Of a DNA stretch of 64,000 bases, positions 12,501 to 21,548 are shown in pieces. Each line of letters starts with the position of its first letter. The stretch's first letter is position 1. The DNA comes from Gari tellinella (Eukaryota > Mollusca > Bivalvia > Cardiida > Psammobiidae), in contig OV277866.1 of assembly GCA_922989275.2 (NCBI GenBank), positions 34,551,246-34,615,245 on the forward strand, read 5' to 3'. The translations under genes and the position numbers were made by a program. The notes beneath the pieces were generated by a model. It made no database searches. It was not told where the DNA came from and saw only the letters and a list, made by a program, of their open reading frames with translations.

Positions 12501-13032
12501 GGATAATTAGTTCATCAGTATGTACAGAGTCGCTAAGCCAAGTTTCAGAGAAAGATAGTATGTCAAAATCGAGAAGTTCGGTAGTTAAGAGATCTAGCTT
12601 TGGAAGTATGCTCTGGACATTATAATGAACAACTAAAAAGCAGTGAGAGAGATCCAATGTGGATGTAAATGAGTGTTCTGACTCCGATGTAGTTGATTCA
12701 AAGGACTTATTAATAGGACCTGGATTTGTGTGGATATCACCACAACAGATAAGCAAATATGGTACATATACTGTTAAAATGATAGTGCTTTGGAAAAAAC
12801 TGAATAACAGCAGATATGAAAGACCCTCCTCCACCTTATGACATTTCAAACGTTTACGTGCAAAGCATATATTTTGACAAAGGTTGGAGGTTCTCTTAAA
12901 GTCTTGTAGGAGAGACATTGATTGGACAATGTTACTTTGAAGCCAAATTAAAAGTAAACTATGCAATAAGACTGAGAACTTAAGATTGCATCGATATGAC
13001 GGTAGTGCTAACGTAGTCAAGTAGTTACACAT
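9508..13032 (-). CDS. CR1/L2-like LINE polyprotein (endonuclease-reverse transcriptase)
   Basis: A single 1174-aa frame with a genuine ATG at 13032. A hydrophobic N-terminal region (about residues 70-97) runs into a 2A-like motif, GDIHTNPGP, at residues 98-106. Next is an apurinic-type endonuclease: VVHYNVQSILPK near 133, SETWLSD, and IIMGDLNFN near 266. The reverse transcriptase core follows, with NYRPISLLSN, AFFDISKAFDRVWH-type motif A, GVPQGSILGPLLFLIYIND as motif B and LFADDTSLYL near 787 as motif C. The C-terminus has a Cys/His knuckle, CTCGEIESVQHYFFTCP, near 1104. The protein nicks target DNA and copies its own RNA into it. The frame is uninterrupted, unlike the surrounding host locus, so the insertion is comparatively young. 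No separate ORF1 was identified upstream. It sits antisense in an intron of the PARP14-like locus. Clade assignment (CR1 against L2 or relatives) is by motif style only. Confidence 0.88.
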   Translation of the reverse strand: MCNYLTTLALPSYRCNLKFSVLLHSLLLIWLQSNIVQSMSLLQDFKRTSNLCQNICFARKRLKCHKVEEGLSYLLLFSFFQSTIILTVYVPYLLICCGDIHTNPGPINKSFESTTSESEHSFTSTLDLSHCFLVVHYNVQSILPKLDLLTTELLDFDILSFSETWLSDSVHTDELIIPSFHPPERKDRLNDNYGGVTLFVKNNMSYSRRQDLEIQGLECIWIELVVSHKHILFCVMYRPPNANSAYLDLIENSIHSAVDTGVEDIIIMGDLNFNMLNVQSARKVHNICQTYGLTQVIKEPTHFTEHSSTLIDIMLIKNKSNLKSCGVGDPFLHQDVRFHCPIYGIFHFNKPKFKSFTRKIWKYDLADYDNLRLKAHETDWIALKDDDLDIYTKRMTDKLLELTNAYIPNKIVKVKPLEPPWITSIIKRKIRSRKRAYRKAKKTKSVHHWDRFRKLRNETISSIRETKTLYYNNLSNKLITDELTSRDWWKVLKCFMSSDQICSIPILTDNDIQAIETIDKANLLNNFFTSQTILNEGNVPVPNLYVTNTIMPDFIITPEEVESTLNILPLGKASGPDEINNRILRELSSIICDPLCDLMNKSLSEGIVPLTWKEAHVCAVFKKGDPSSVSNYRPISLLSNLDKVFERIIFKHLFNYLREINFISSFQSGFIPGDSTVNQLAFIYHTFCKALDEGKEIRAVFFDISKAFDRVWHKGLLAKLKSTGISETLLKWFSSYLSNRRQRVVIPRAESSWSPIKAGVPQGSILGPLLFLIYINDIVTDIQSNIRLFADDTSLYLVVEHANTTAVTLNSDIAKITTWAESWLVTFNPSKTESLIISRKINKPIHPELNMLDTGIEEYESHKHLGVYLSNNGAWHTHIDNIKSKAWNRINVMRKLKYKLDRKSLEIIYLSFIRPLLEYSDVIWDNCTQTEKKELDKIQYEAARIVTGATKLASINNLEIETGWECLETRRKKHKLILFYKMINHLTPDYLSELVPPLVGQESRYPVRNADNVKSIYARTQLYYDSFLPSVIRDWNSLSVETRNSNTVLSFKRSININSASTNIPCYYYHGNRKPQIQHCRLRTNSSSLNLTLFQKNIIDSPLCTCGEIESVQHYFFTCPRYSLIRTHLLSIVNPIRPATTKLFLYGDALLSIETNKTIFTAVQSFIMQTKRFD
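12715..12741 (-). other. 2A-like ribosome-skipping motif in the LINE ORF
   Basis: The codons read G-D-I-H-T-N-P-G-P. Classical 2A peptides end D-x-E-x-N-P-G-P; here the E position is H, a form seen in many invertebrate LINE N-termini. The preceding residues are hydrophobic. Activity cannot be judged from sequence. Confidence 0.6.
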
Positions 13033-13654
13033 TATGTTATCCCCAGTAGGGAGATTAAGAAAAGAGCATTTGTAAGCACACCGTCACATGTCAAACAGTC
13101 ACTATTACAATGTAACGAAAAAAAGCCAGCACTCACAGACCACCCAAGAGCATCCCAACCCAGGAGTAAACATTCGGGCCCAGAACAACCATTGTAAATA
13201 TTAGTAAAAACAGTGTTAAACAAAAGAATATTGTAAAACATTTGAACATGAAAATATGGACCCAGAGGGTATGTCACATAAGTGTAATACGATGCAGATC
13301 TGTTCTTTAGCACATACATGTATATCAAAATTCAAAGAACCTCTAGATTTAAGCTGCAAACATATATATTTATGTACAGAGACAAACACCAATACAACAT
13401 GGATAACTAACGAAGGCTGAATATATCGAACCACATTCGGAACCCCTTTAATTTTCAGATATGTATTTCGCATCATAATTAGATTATCTGACAGTTACTC
13501 TAATGAAAGTATTTATTCATACAAGTTATTCGTCACGAGTGTGTAGTTACTGTAATATTCAGCCTTAAAACATTATAAATGTACATGTATGTAAAACATT
13601 ATAGATGAACATGTATGTATAATGTATATTTAGCAAATACACCAGCAAGATAAC
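13033..13654 (-). other. Region upstream of the LINE ORF
   Basis: Contains minus-strand frames of up to 98 codons without recognisable domains. This may be the LINE 5' untranslated region, or host intron. No RNA-binding ORF1 motif was seen. Confidence 0.35.
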
Positions 13655-13788
13655 GTTAAACAACGATGTTTTTACAGAAAAAATATTTCACATCATATTC
13701 AATCCGTTGGACCATGATCAGGTTAAACAACGATGTATTCACAGAAAAAACATTTTACATCATATACAATCCGTTGGACCATGATCAG
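13655..13788. repeat. Two 67-bp tandem repeats
   Basis: Two adjacent units beginning GTTAAACAACGATGT and ending CCGTTGGACCATGATCAG (13655-13721 and 13722-13788) differ at only a few positions. The unit contains a TGATCAG core also found in other dispersed repeats of this window. Confidence 0.85.
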
Positions 13789-14247
13789 GTACCTCCCACG
13801 ATCCGTATTCAACAATTTTCCAAACAGTCCCCAGTAATCTTCATATATCACTGAGTATAGCCTAAAAATATGTAATTATCCGTTAGGATGGTGGTCAGGT
13901 GCAGCATTCGCTCAGGATCCTAACTAACTACAAAGTGTTATCATATTTTAGTTTTTGCAACTAAGTCACAATTTTATTGTATATAACAATATCAAGATAC
14001 AACAGAAAGATATTTGTGGATTTTCTTTTACCTGTCAGGGTTATTTTTAGATTGGACCATTCTAAAATTGTATGAGGGAGGATCACCGTACTCATTGATT
14101 TCAGTACAGTCAGGCAGGGATACGGAAAGCCGTATCTATTGTGCGTAATGTACAGTAGAGATGACATTATTATTTCCCGAATAAACGCAAACACAATGTA
14201 CAAAACTGAAGAAAATAAATTTTATCTTTTTAATCTGGGTGGCAAAT

Positions 14248-14301
14248 AGGTTGGAGCCTGATCAGACGCCGGGTTACCCGGCGCTGATCTGGCTCCAACC
14301 T
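14248..14301. repeat. Palindromic hairpin repeat with a TGATCAG core
   Basis: The left arm AGGTTGGAGCCTGATCAG plus ACGCCGGG pairs with CCCGGCGCTGATCTGG plus CTCCAACCT, with one mismatch and one gap, around a loop of only a few bases. Single arms of the same repeat recur near 1230, 14790, 14930, 19880 and 44955, suggesting a dispersed family. Confidence 0.75.
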
Positions 14302-16575
14302 GTTTTTGCAATGGACATACTAGTTTCAGCATAAACACGTTTATTGAAAATGAATAACATATCAGTAAAATTAGCGCAGCTATCTCGTGCTGCACGAGGA
14401 TCATGCTTATCTCAAGTTGGGAAGTGTACGACTATATAGATCCGATGTTACCCGGTTGTCTATTTACCATTATGACATTATGTTCTAAAAACAACTCGAA
14501 CAGTTCAGAAAAAACGGACAATATCATGATTCTAATTAGTGATTACCACACCTGACCATTAACCAACAAGATGTGTTTTTAAAACACCATGTCTCTAATT
14601 CAGGTCGTGTCGTGAATATGGACATAATTGCCCAGGGCTCCAGAGCCTATTCAATCAAGCACACGTCCCAAATATGAAGTCATTATCACGAATAGTATCA
14701 AAGATATAGCCAGGGCTAAAGTTAGGGGAAGACAGACAGCCAAATATGTAAGACACTCATCCGATTAACTGTTTTACTTTTTTGTTGTTTGGTTTCGGTC
14801 CTGATCAGATGCCACATTCGCTCTTTATCCAGATTGCCTGCAAAGCCGACAGTTCTCCGTTATCATTAATGATACATGTAAGATAAAAAAGGCACGTGTA
14901 TACCAGTTTCATTTTCAAATAGGATACTGATCAGATGTGGCATTCAACTATGACCAAAACCATCTAAAACACGCTCACTTTTACCTTAATGCCCTCATAA
15001 GCATATATTTTGGTTTTTTTTTATCGGGAGCCAACTGTCCGCACATATTAAATTAGTCAAATCAAATAATAAGGTTCAACCGGATTTCCCAAACAAAGGT
15101 GAATAGAACGATGAGTAAGTTTAGTTGCTATTTAAACCCTTTCATTGTCATTATGGTGTACTAAACCGTTTAACCGACGGACGAGGTCCAGTGCTATACA
15201 ATCGACTACGATACCAGTGGATGATATTTATAAAAAACGAGGTCCGATGAATCAATGCTTTACAATAGGCATTTAAATGAAACTTAGAGTAAGGCATCGA
15301 GCCCGTTATATAACCAAGCGCGCTACACGCTTGACTATCTCCCTAAAATTAATTTGGACAAATACAAATATTTACAATTATCAATCATGTCTGTTCGAGT
15401 TATAGACGTCTTACAGTATCTGAATATACTCTACAGTTCGTCCTTTGGTTTCTTGTCTGGAAGCTTGAATATAGAATTTGGTGAATGATATGTTATTTCG
15501 TCTGCTTCTAAATGTTAAGTGTATCGTCAATCGCCCAATATATCGCGTTGGGCGTGTGGGATATCTCCTCTACCTTTAATCTGCTTTATCAGTCGTCTGT
15601 CGGTATGTTTGGAAACTTTTTTGTGGCATTTTAATCAAGTTGTGTCACCGAGGCATCTATGGGGTGGGGGTAAAATGTTGTCTGTTACTCATAATGGCAC
15701 TCGGGTGGAATGTTAGTGTTAACATACTGTTTGCATCCTCATCATCATCATCCCATTTAGTTTAAACAGGTCATTGATCAATCAGTCGTGTACGAGTGAG
15801 GACTGGCTGTTCAGTCGGGGACGATGTCTTTCGTCTCCAAGCCTGACAATGTTGGTGGGTTGGTTGGTGTTTTTAAATCAAAAGGCCTTGCAGTCACGTT
15901 CGACAAAGTCCTGCAAATATAGCGTCAGTTGGCCAGGTCCCAGCTGTGCTGTGAAGTTCAGTAAACTTATTTGCGAGATCAAACATGAGCTGCACTCTAC
16001 ATGACTAAGCCATGTCAAACTATTTAATTGGAGAGTATCCGCGTCGCCTCTTGTGTTAAGCTGAGACACCAGACAGTCAAATAGGGACATCGTTATCTGG
16101 CTAGACCAGGCAGGCTCGTCGTGTTATGGCTCTGTCATTTGCAGCATACAACTGCTGATACGACCCATGCCTCAGATCCGTATAGGCTTTCAGTGTAATT
16201 TCGACATCTGAGTGCGGATGAAAGAAACTCTCTTGTCAGTATTACGAGGAGATCTCTGAATATTATTTCATATTCCGCATCTTTTGTTCCTAGAAAAAAT
16301 GCAAGCACCTAAATCGGAGTTACTCGGTGTCTGGTCGGTATATAAACTTTTTACAAATGGCATAGGTGTCATGTTATGAATTGCATATAGTGTTATCTAA
16401 GTCTGGCTTTTATCATATGAAACGTCTTTGGCAGCATTGTATTTGACATATATTTAGTCTAAAGTTATACTTCTTTTAAGAAAATATTGCCGGAGAAGTT
16501 AACTATGCACAGTGAAACCCCTCTACCAAGACCACTTAAATGAAGGCTATTTAATATATAAAATACACTTGGTAG
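14302..16575. other. Intron sequence with repeat fragments, no exon recognised
   Basis: Contains fragments of the TGATCAG hairpin family near 14795 and 14930. Short frames at 15519-16090 look like chance. No splice-bounded RRM block was found before 16701. Confidence 0.4.
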
Positions 16576-16604
16576 CTTAAAGCAAGGCGATACTTTGCTT
16601 TAAG
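16576..16604. repeat. Short hairpin related to the repeat at 58103
   Basis: CTTAAAGCA pairs with TGCTTTAAG around a short loop. The flanks GGTAG on the left and CAGTCATATGTC on the right match the flanks of the longer hairpin at 58103-58173 (GGTAG, and TAGTCGCATGTC). A third relic, GGCACATTCTGCTTTAC, is near 18103. Confidence 0.55.
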
Positions 16605-16700
16605 CAGTCATATGTCGTAAACACCTAACACTTTAAAAAATATTGGTCGTAACTATAAATGTAATATGTACGAGTGTGCTTTATCAATTTTATTCAACAG

Positions 16701-16862
16701 ATGAACCTACAACTAGAGTAATGATCCAGAGGTTGCCCAGGGGTACAACTACAGAACAACTCGAGATGTTTTTCGAGAACCCTAGACATGGAGGTGATAT
16801 AAGCAATATACAGTTTGTGGAAAGAGGATAAAAGGCGGTGATTGAATTTGAGAATGAACAGA
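16701..16862 (+). pseudogene. PARP14-like exon: RRM core with in-frame TAA
   Basis: The acceptor TTATTCAACAG precedes and the donor GTAAGT follows. It is 162 bp, phase 1-1. It encodes RVMIQRLPRGTTTEQLEMFF (beta-1, helix 1), HGGDISNIQFVERG, and after the TAA at 16829-16831 KAVIEFENEQ (beta-3). The rest of the fold is well kept, so the stop looks recent. Skipping this symmetric exon would keep the downstream frame. Confidence 0.75.
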
Positions 16863-18231
16863 GTAAGTTTATCTACAAACATTCGTTCCGGTTTATTTCC
16901 AACGTAACATTCAATATTTTATTGATAAATATTATACAAACTTTACAAACCAATATACTTTATGCTCAAATATAAATACCTTCTGTTGAATCAGTGAACT
17001 CATCTAAACTGTCTGACTTCAACCGATATGTTTGCACCTACATCATTGCATAAGCTTAGTTAACTGATGAACAGTGTGTATGATGATCACAAGCCGTGCA
17101 ACATTCACATTGAAACGTCTGTCAGACGAACTTAATAACTGCATTGGATTAGATATTGTTGTAGTATTACAAAAAGTGTTTAGACTGTGATTGTAGTACA
17201 TTTCATTGTTTCATTTTTCTTTTTACAGACTACAGTACAATAGTATGCGGAATCTTAATTTCTTTAACTCATTCATCTCTGAAACCCTTTCTGGATCAAA
17301 TTTATCGTGAGGTTTTACCCCTTCATCGCTATATTGTGGTCTGCTTAAATATTGTTGTCTGCCAAATCGTTTCAAATTTAGATTTATGGCAGTATAACTG
17401 ACGTCATTTCAAAACAAGTGGCAAACAGTTTTGAAACCGTTTGCAAATGCGCTTCATGGCGTTATTAAAAGTGAACGGGTAAAACAGTCAAATCCTGTTT
17501 TCACGATACCTGGTCAGTTTGTTTTTTAATTTCAAGGATGGACTTGAACAGTATATTGTGAAGAGCAAACAATGTAGACCCTGACCAAAGGCCTCCTGAA
17601 TCATCGTCATTGTTTAGGTCTAAAATATTTGAATATAAAGTGTTCTCCTCATAGGTAGACGAGTATACTCGTTGCAAGTGTTGAATATGTTCATAGTGTA
17701 TGGGAATACTTGCAAAACAATGAGGTAAAAATTTCTGTATTGTTTCTGGAACATCGTCCTGTTAAAAAGTCTATATAAAAGTATCGGTGCATTCTGATGG
17801 TTTGTTCGTTAAATAGTTCACTCCCCGTTAGGTGCAACTGCCCCTTAGAGCTATTAGAATGTACGGAAGTTCATCGCTCAATGTCTTATATCGTGATAAC
17901 AATTATTCGGACATACGAACTATTGTTTAAGCATACAATCTTTAGTTATAGAAATCATATGTACGGAGAAACAAATATGACTAACTATGGATAGTATTTT
18001 GAACCAGGATTCAAGTACTGTTAAACTATCTTTATTCGCAAGAAAATGATTTACGCGTGAATTCGCGAATGTGTTGCCTCGCGTCTGTAGTGTTGAAAAT
18101 AGGCACATTCTGCTTTACTTTCAGCCTGCTGCATGGTGTCGCGAATTAATACAAATCGCATTACGCGAAATACTCATGACGCAAAAAAATACCTCTTTTA
18201 CAGTATATAAAAGCAGTTCACTCTCATTTAG
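16863..18231 (+). other. Intron, nothing recognised
   Basis: No exon-like block or RNA gene seen. Near 18100 there is a relic of the hairpin family found at 58103. Confidence 0.4.
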
Positions 18232-18474
18232 CTGTAGCAGACCTGATTGGTAAACGACCTATCACGTTTCGAAAAGCCACGATAGACATCGAGCAAATCC
18301 ACACTGTATTTAACACGATTGAAGTGCGTGGACCGACAAAAGTCGTAGATGAAGAAAATATGCAGTTGTATTTCGAAACCGAGCGGCGATCAGGAGGGCG
18401 TGATATTGAAAATATTGTTGTTAAGGAAGGGGAAACAACCAGTCTAGCTTACGTAACATTTCAAAGCGAAGACG
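18232..18474 (+). pseudogene. PARP14-like exon: end of one RRM plus core of the next
   Basis: The acceptor TCTCATTTAG precedes and the donor GTAAGG follows. It is 243 bp, phase 1-1, with no lesion. The first part, AVADLIGKRPITFRKATIDI, completes the RRM begun at 16701. Then TIEVRGPTKVVDEENMQLYF gives beta-1/helix 1 of the next RRM, with ERRSGGRDIENIVV and SLAYVTFQSED as beta-2/beta-3. The SGGRDIEN block matches SGGESVEN in RRM1. Confidence 0.8.
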
Positions 18475-18944
18475 GTAAGGTTAAGGGTAGTGTAATATGA
18501 TGCTCTTTTTCAGAAACAGGTGTTTGTTTCATAGTCAATGATGCACAACGCATACAGTTTTTGGGTTAGATGAGACGCCGCGACAGTTGGCATCTGATTG
18601 TGTTTAGACCATTTGCTATTCAAATTGGATAAATTATCAATATATTCAACAGCCTGTTTTTCAACGATTATTTAGCGAGTTTTATGTGGGTTAAGTCTTA
18701 ATGACCCCTTGCTAAATGGGCAAGTGCTATCCCGTCTGAGCTATCCGGGCTGCATACACAAATTACTTGACATGTAACTATTAACTCAACCCGCTCTACA
18801 CACACCATCTTCACAAGAGTTCGTCCCGAATTCTTACTGAAAGAATACCCTACGAGTTACACTATATTTGTGCACTCTACAAGTCACATATTATCCTTCG
18901 GATTATTTCCGTTAGGCGACAAATGTAACATGGTGAGAAATATT

Positions 18945-19030
18945 GTGCAGACCGACCGGGACTCGAACCAGGGATCTGTTGCATACTTTGCAAGTGATCA
19001 CCTGTCTGAGATATCCGAGTCGCTTACACA
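18945..19030 (-). repeat. tRNA-like (SINE head) relic
   Basis: On the minus strand the block contains TGGTTCGAGTCCCGG, a B-box-like element, about 55 bases downstream of ATATCTCAGACAGGTGATC, an A-box-like element. The acceptor arms do not pair convincingly, so it looks like a tRNA-derived repeat and not a functional tRNA gene. Confidence 0.4.
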
Positions 19031-19400
19031 AATTACTCATCATTTTATTATTAACTCAACTCGGCTACATTAATGATAAAAGAAATTTGATAAGATAGTT
19101 CATACGTAGAGGATGAGGTCCGCAATACATGTAACGCATATTTCTGAAATATAGACAGTAATAGATTTGGTTTAAAATGTCAGAGACATAGGCATACAGA
19201 AGTGGAAGCGAAAGATAAAGGTATATATCACAGAGAAAGAGCGAGGGAAGGAGAAAGGGGAGAGAGGGAGACAGGGAGGAAGGAAAGCGCAATGGTTTTA
19301 AAAGACAGCGTTTTTTGTACTGAGAAACTGCTGAAACAATGTATACACTCATATAAATATCATTTATTTGTTCCTGCAAATCAATTGTGCTCATGACATG

Positions 19401-19698
19401 ATGCAAAGGCAGTTGCCAACAGGTCCAATCATTCATTTTCGAAGCAAAAACTCACAGTTGCCTTACACGACCCGTATAAACTGGATACAACCACATCCGA
19501 TGTTGAAGAAGAGGAAATGGAAGATAGTGAAGCGAGTTGTGTCTATTTTACCACTGTACAAGTAAAAGGAATTAAATCTTTCCAATCGCCAGAACCGTTG
19601 AATTACTACTTCACCATCCGGGGGTGGCAAAATACTCGACTTCTCAATAAATGAAGACGATGAAGACGTTGCTTTGGTAATGTTCGAGTCAACCGAAG
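19401..19698 (+). pseudogene. PARP14-like exon: RRM end plus RRM core, one-base insertion
   Basis: The homologous reading starts at 19401 with AKAVANRSNHSFSKQKLTV, the close of the previous RRM. It continues through an acidic linker to TVQVKGIKSFQSPEPLNYYF. It then needs a one-base shift at about 19615 to continue as SGGGKILDF and VALVMFESTE. The length is 3n+1, whereas neighbouring exons are 3n, so one extra base explains the shift. The base pair just before 19401 is TG, not AG. The nearest in-phase acceptor AG is at 19411-19412, so the 5' splice border may also be damaged. The donor GTATCA follows 19698. Confidence 0.7.
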
Positions 19699-19737
19699 GT
19701 ATCATAATACTAATACACATGTATATATAATATTGGT

Positions 19738-19820
19738 TGTATACTCTCACTCTCCTCTCTATCTGTCTATCTGTCTATCTGCCTGTCTCTTTCTCTCTGT
19801 CTCTCTGTCTCTCTCGTATA
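19738..19820. repeat. Microsatellite (CTGT/CTCT)n
   Basis: Imperfect TATCTG and TCTCTG runs just downstream of an exon. A complementary GAGAGAGGG-rich stretch lies at about 19215-19290. Confidence 0.85.
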
Positions 19821-20079
19821 CGACATAAATAGAGTTTTAACAAATTTTGGGCTAGTGTTTATAAGTGCTGAGTTAAGTGGTGCCTGATCAGGATCCGACG
19901 CGTTTGCCGCTCATAGCGATAGTTTTCCTTTAAATCGCACTTCTGAATAGTATTAAGTGCGATTTATTTCTGAAAGTAAGAGCGCATGGAAACAGTAAAG
20001 TTCTGTTGGTGATCATTGAGAGTACGCGTCTACAGACTCATATGCTTCACAACTAATACACATGTGATTCAATAATAAA

Positions 20080-20240
20080 TAAATACGAAAGAAGACTCAA
20101 GCAGGAAACGCAACACAAACAATACACCCACCTCTAAAGCAGAACACACACACAGCCATACCATAACAAACACACACAAACACAACAAACACACACACAC
20201 GCAATCCCACACACCAAACAGAAAACAAAACGCAAGACAA
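20080..20240. repeat. Dispersed CA-rich repeat, inverse of 45437-45535
   Basis: An interspersed CACACA tract is bounded by non-simple sequence (GACTCAAGCAGGAAACGCAA and CATACCATAACAAACACAC). The same block is found in reverse complement at about 45437-45535 with the same borders. It is therefore a mobile or duplicated unit carrying a microsatellite, not just a chance CA run. Confidence 0.75.
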
Positions 20241-20870
20241 ACATAAAGCAAAGTGGACATAGGAGCCCGCCTTGGTACGATCAGCAGCAATCAATAATTA
20301 ATTATAAATTAACCATTAACAACCACTGGGGGGTTAAACCTGGGTTTAGGGGCGCCCAACCTCACACTTATCTTCAATAATAACTCTTACTTACATCTAA
20401 GCTGTTCTCGTTAATTAGTTACATGTACTATGATTTGCGTGAACGTATATACATAATTCAACTCGTCCATATCAATACATGGTAAATATGTGGCCATATT
20501 AGGTATTAGAATGCAAACAGTTTATTATATGTTTCAAACATTTGTCATTAAATGTAGTTTAACTCCAAGGCATCTCGCGTTAATGGTTATCTGAAAATGA
20601 AAACTTTTCAATTCTTTGGAACAAACTGACAGTAGTTCACTTACATATTCAACTTGAATGATTTTAATGGATTTTAATGAAAAACGTTTGCTGTTCGTGA
20701 ATTGTTTTATGTTTTTATTTAACAAACATGTTTCAAATCCAATCACACACAAAGTGTAATAGTCCAACGTTCTAATTACCTATATGGATCTGTTTAATGC
20801 ATGACACTGTCTTCTTGCTTTTTACTTTGCGTTAAGCTGCAACCTCTAAAAATATCATTGTTATGCTCAG
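20241..20870 (+). other. Intron, nothing recognised
   Basis: AT-rich. No supported exon before the acceptor at 20870. Confidence 0.4.
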
Positions 20871-21087
20871 TTGCCAAGGCAGTGACGAGCAGACATCATA
20901 ATGTAAACGGCGAGGAGTTGACAGTGACCATGTACATACCACCAGAAGCACTGCCGTGCTATTCGGATAAATTGTTGGTGAAGGGAGTCCGCCAAGACAC
21001 GACCGAGGAATGCTTTCTGAATTTTCTTGAAGCAAATGCATGGTGAAGATACTGGCACGAAGTTGGTGACATTTGAATCAAAGCCAG
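20871..21087 (+). pseudogene. PARP14-like exon: RRM end plus RRM core, one-base insertion
   Basis: The acceptor TTATGCTCAG precedes and the donor GTGTGT follows. It starts VAKAVTSRHHNVNGEELTVT, closing the RRM of the previous exon, then has KLLVKGVRQDTTEECFLNFL as beta-1/helix 1 of the next. Reading then runs into TGA. A one-base shift at about 21038 restores HGEDTGTKLVTFESKP (beta-2/beta-3). At 217 bp it is 3n+1, consistent with one inserted base, the same kind of lesion as in the exon before it. Confidence 0.7.
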
Positions 21088-21317
21088 GTGTGTTAATTGT
21101 TGATGTATGCACAGTTTGTTCGGTGCTATAATCACATCTAATTTTGAGATAATATTGATTTCAATGAATTATATGTTTTGGTAATGTTTTTCAATTTGTA
21201 ATCGAAACTTATTTTGCTTTGTTAAATATTTCAGTTTGGTGAAGTTGATGTCATTCACTTTGTCTACTTCGGGACAAGGATCTGTATTATCTACTGTTTT
21301 GTACTACACTTTTTCAG

Positions 21318-21548
21318 ATGTTGACAAGCTTCAGCGACAGTGCAAAACTGCACCCCTAGAAGGGAAACATCTGACAATCAGTACAGTGCCTATATCAAAC
21401 TGTATTAAAGTGTCCAATACTGATAAGACTATCCATCACGATACCGTTGGACTTTATTTTGAAAATAAGAACAGAAGTGGTGGAGGGGATATTGAAAAAG
21501 TGGAAATCCATCACGGATATTGCTTCGTTCGCTTCAGAAATTACACAG
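21318..21548 (+). pseudogene. PARP14-like exon: RRM end plus RRM core, intact
   Basis: The acceptor CTTTTTCAG precedes and the donor GTAAAG follows. It is 231 bp, phase 1-1. DVDKLQRQCKTAPLEGKHLT and ISTVPIS close one RRM. CIKVSNTDKTIHHDTVGLYF starts the last RRM, followed by NRSGGGDIEKVEIHHGYCF and VRFRNYT. An alternative acceptor TATTTCAG at about 21234 would add a stretch with no RRM similarity and is less likely. Confidence 0.78.

Noticed and set aside
19202..19436. Arg/Glu-rich frame on one strand and Leu/Ser-rich frame on the other
   Set aside because: Derived from a purine-rich low-complexity stretch, with no splice or domain support.
20069..20294. Cys/Val-rich minus-strand frames that look like membrane proteins
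   Set aside because: They are translations of the CA/TG-rich repeat and recur with it at 45.4 kb.
21234..21317. Earlier acceptor for the RRM exon at 21318
   Set aside because: The extra sequence has no RRM similarity, and the acceptor at 21317 gives the regular phase and length.
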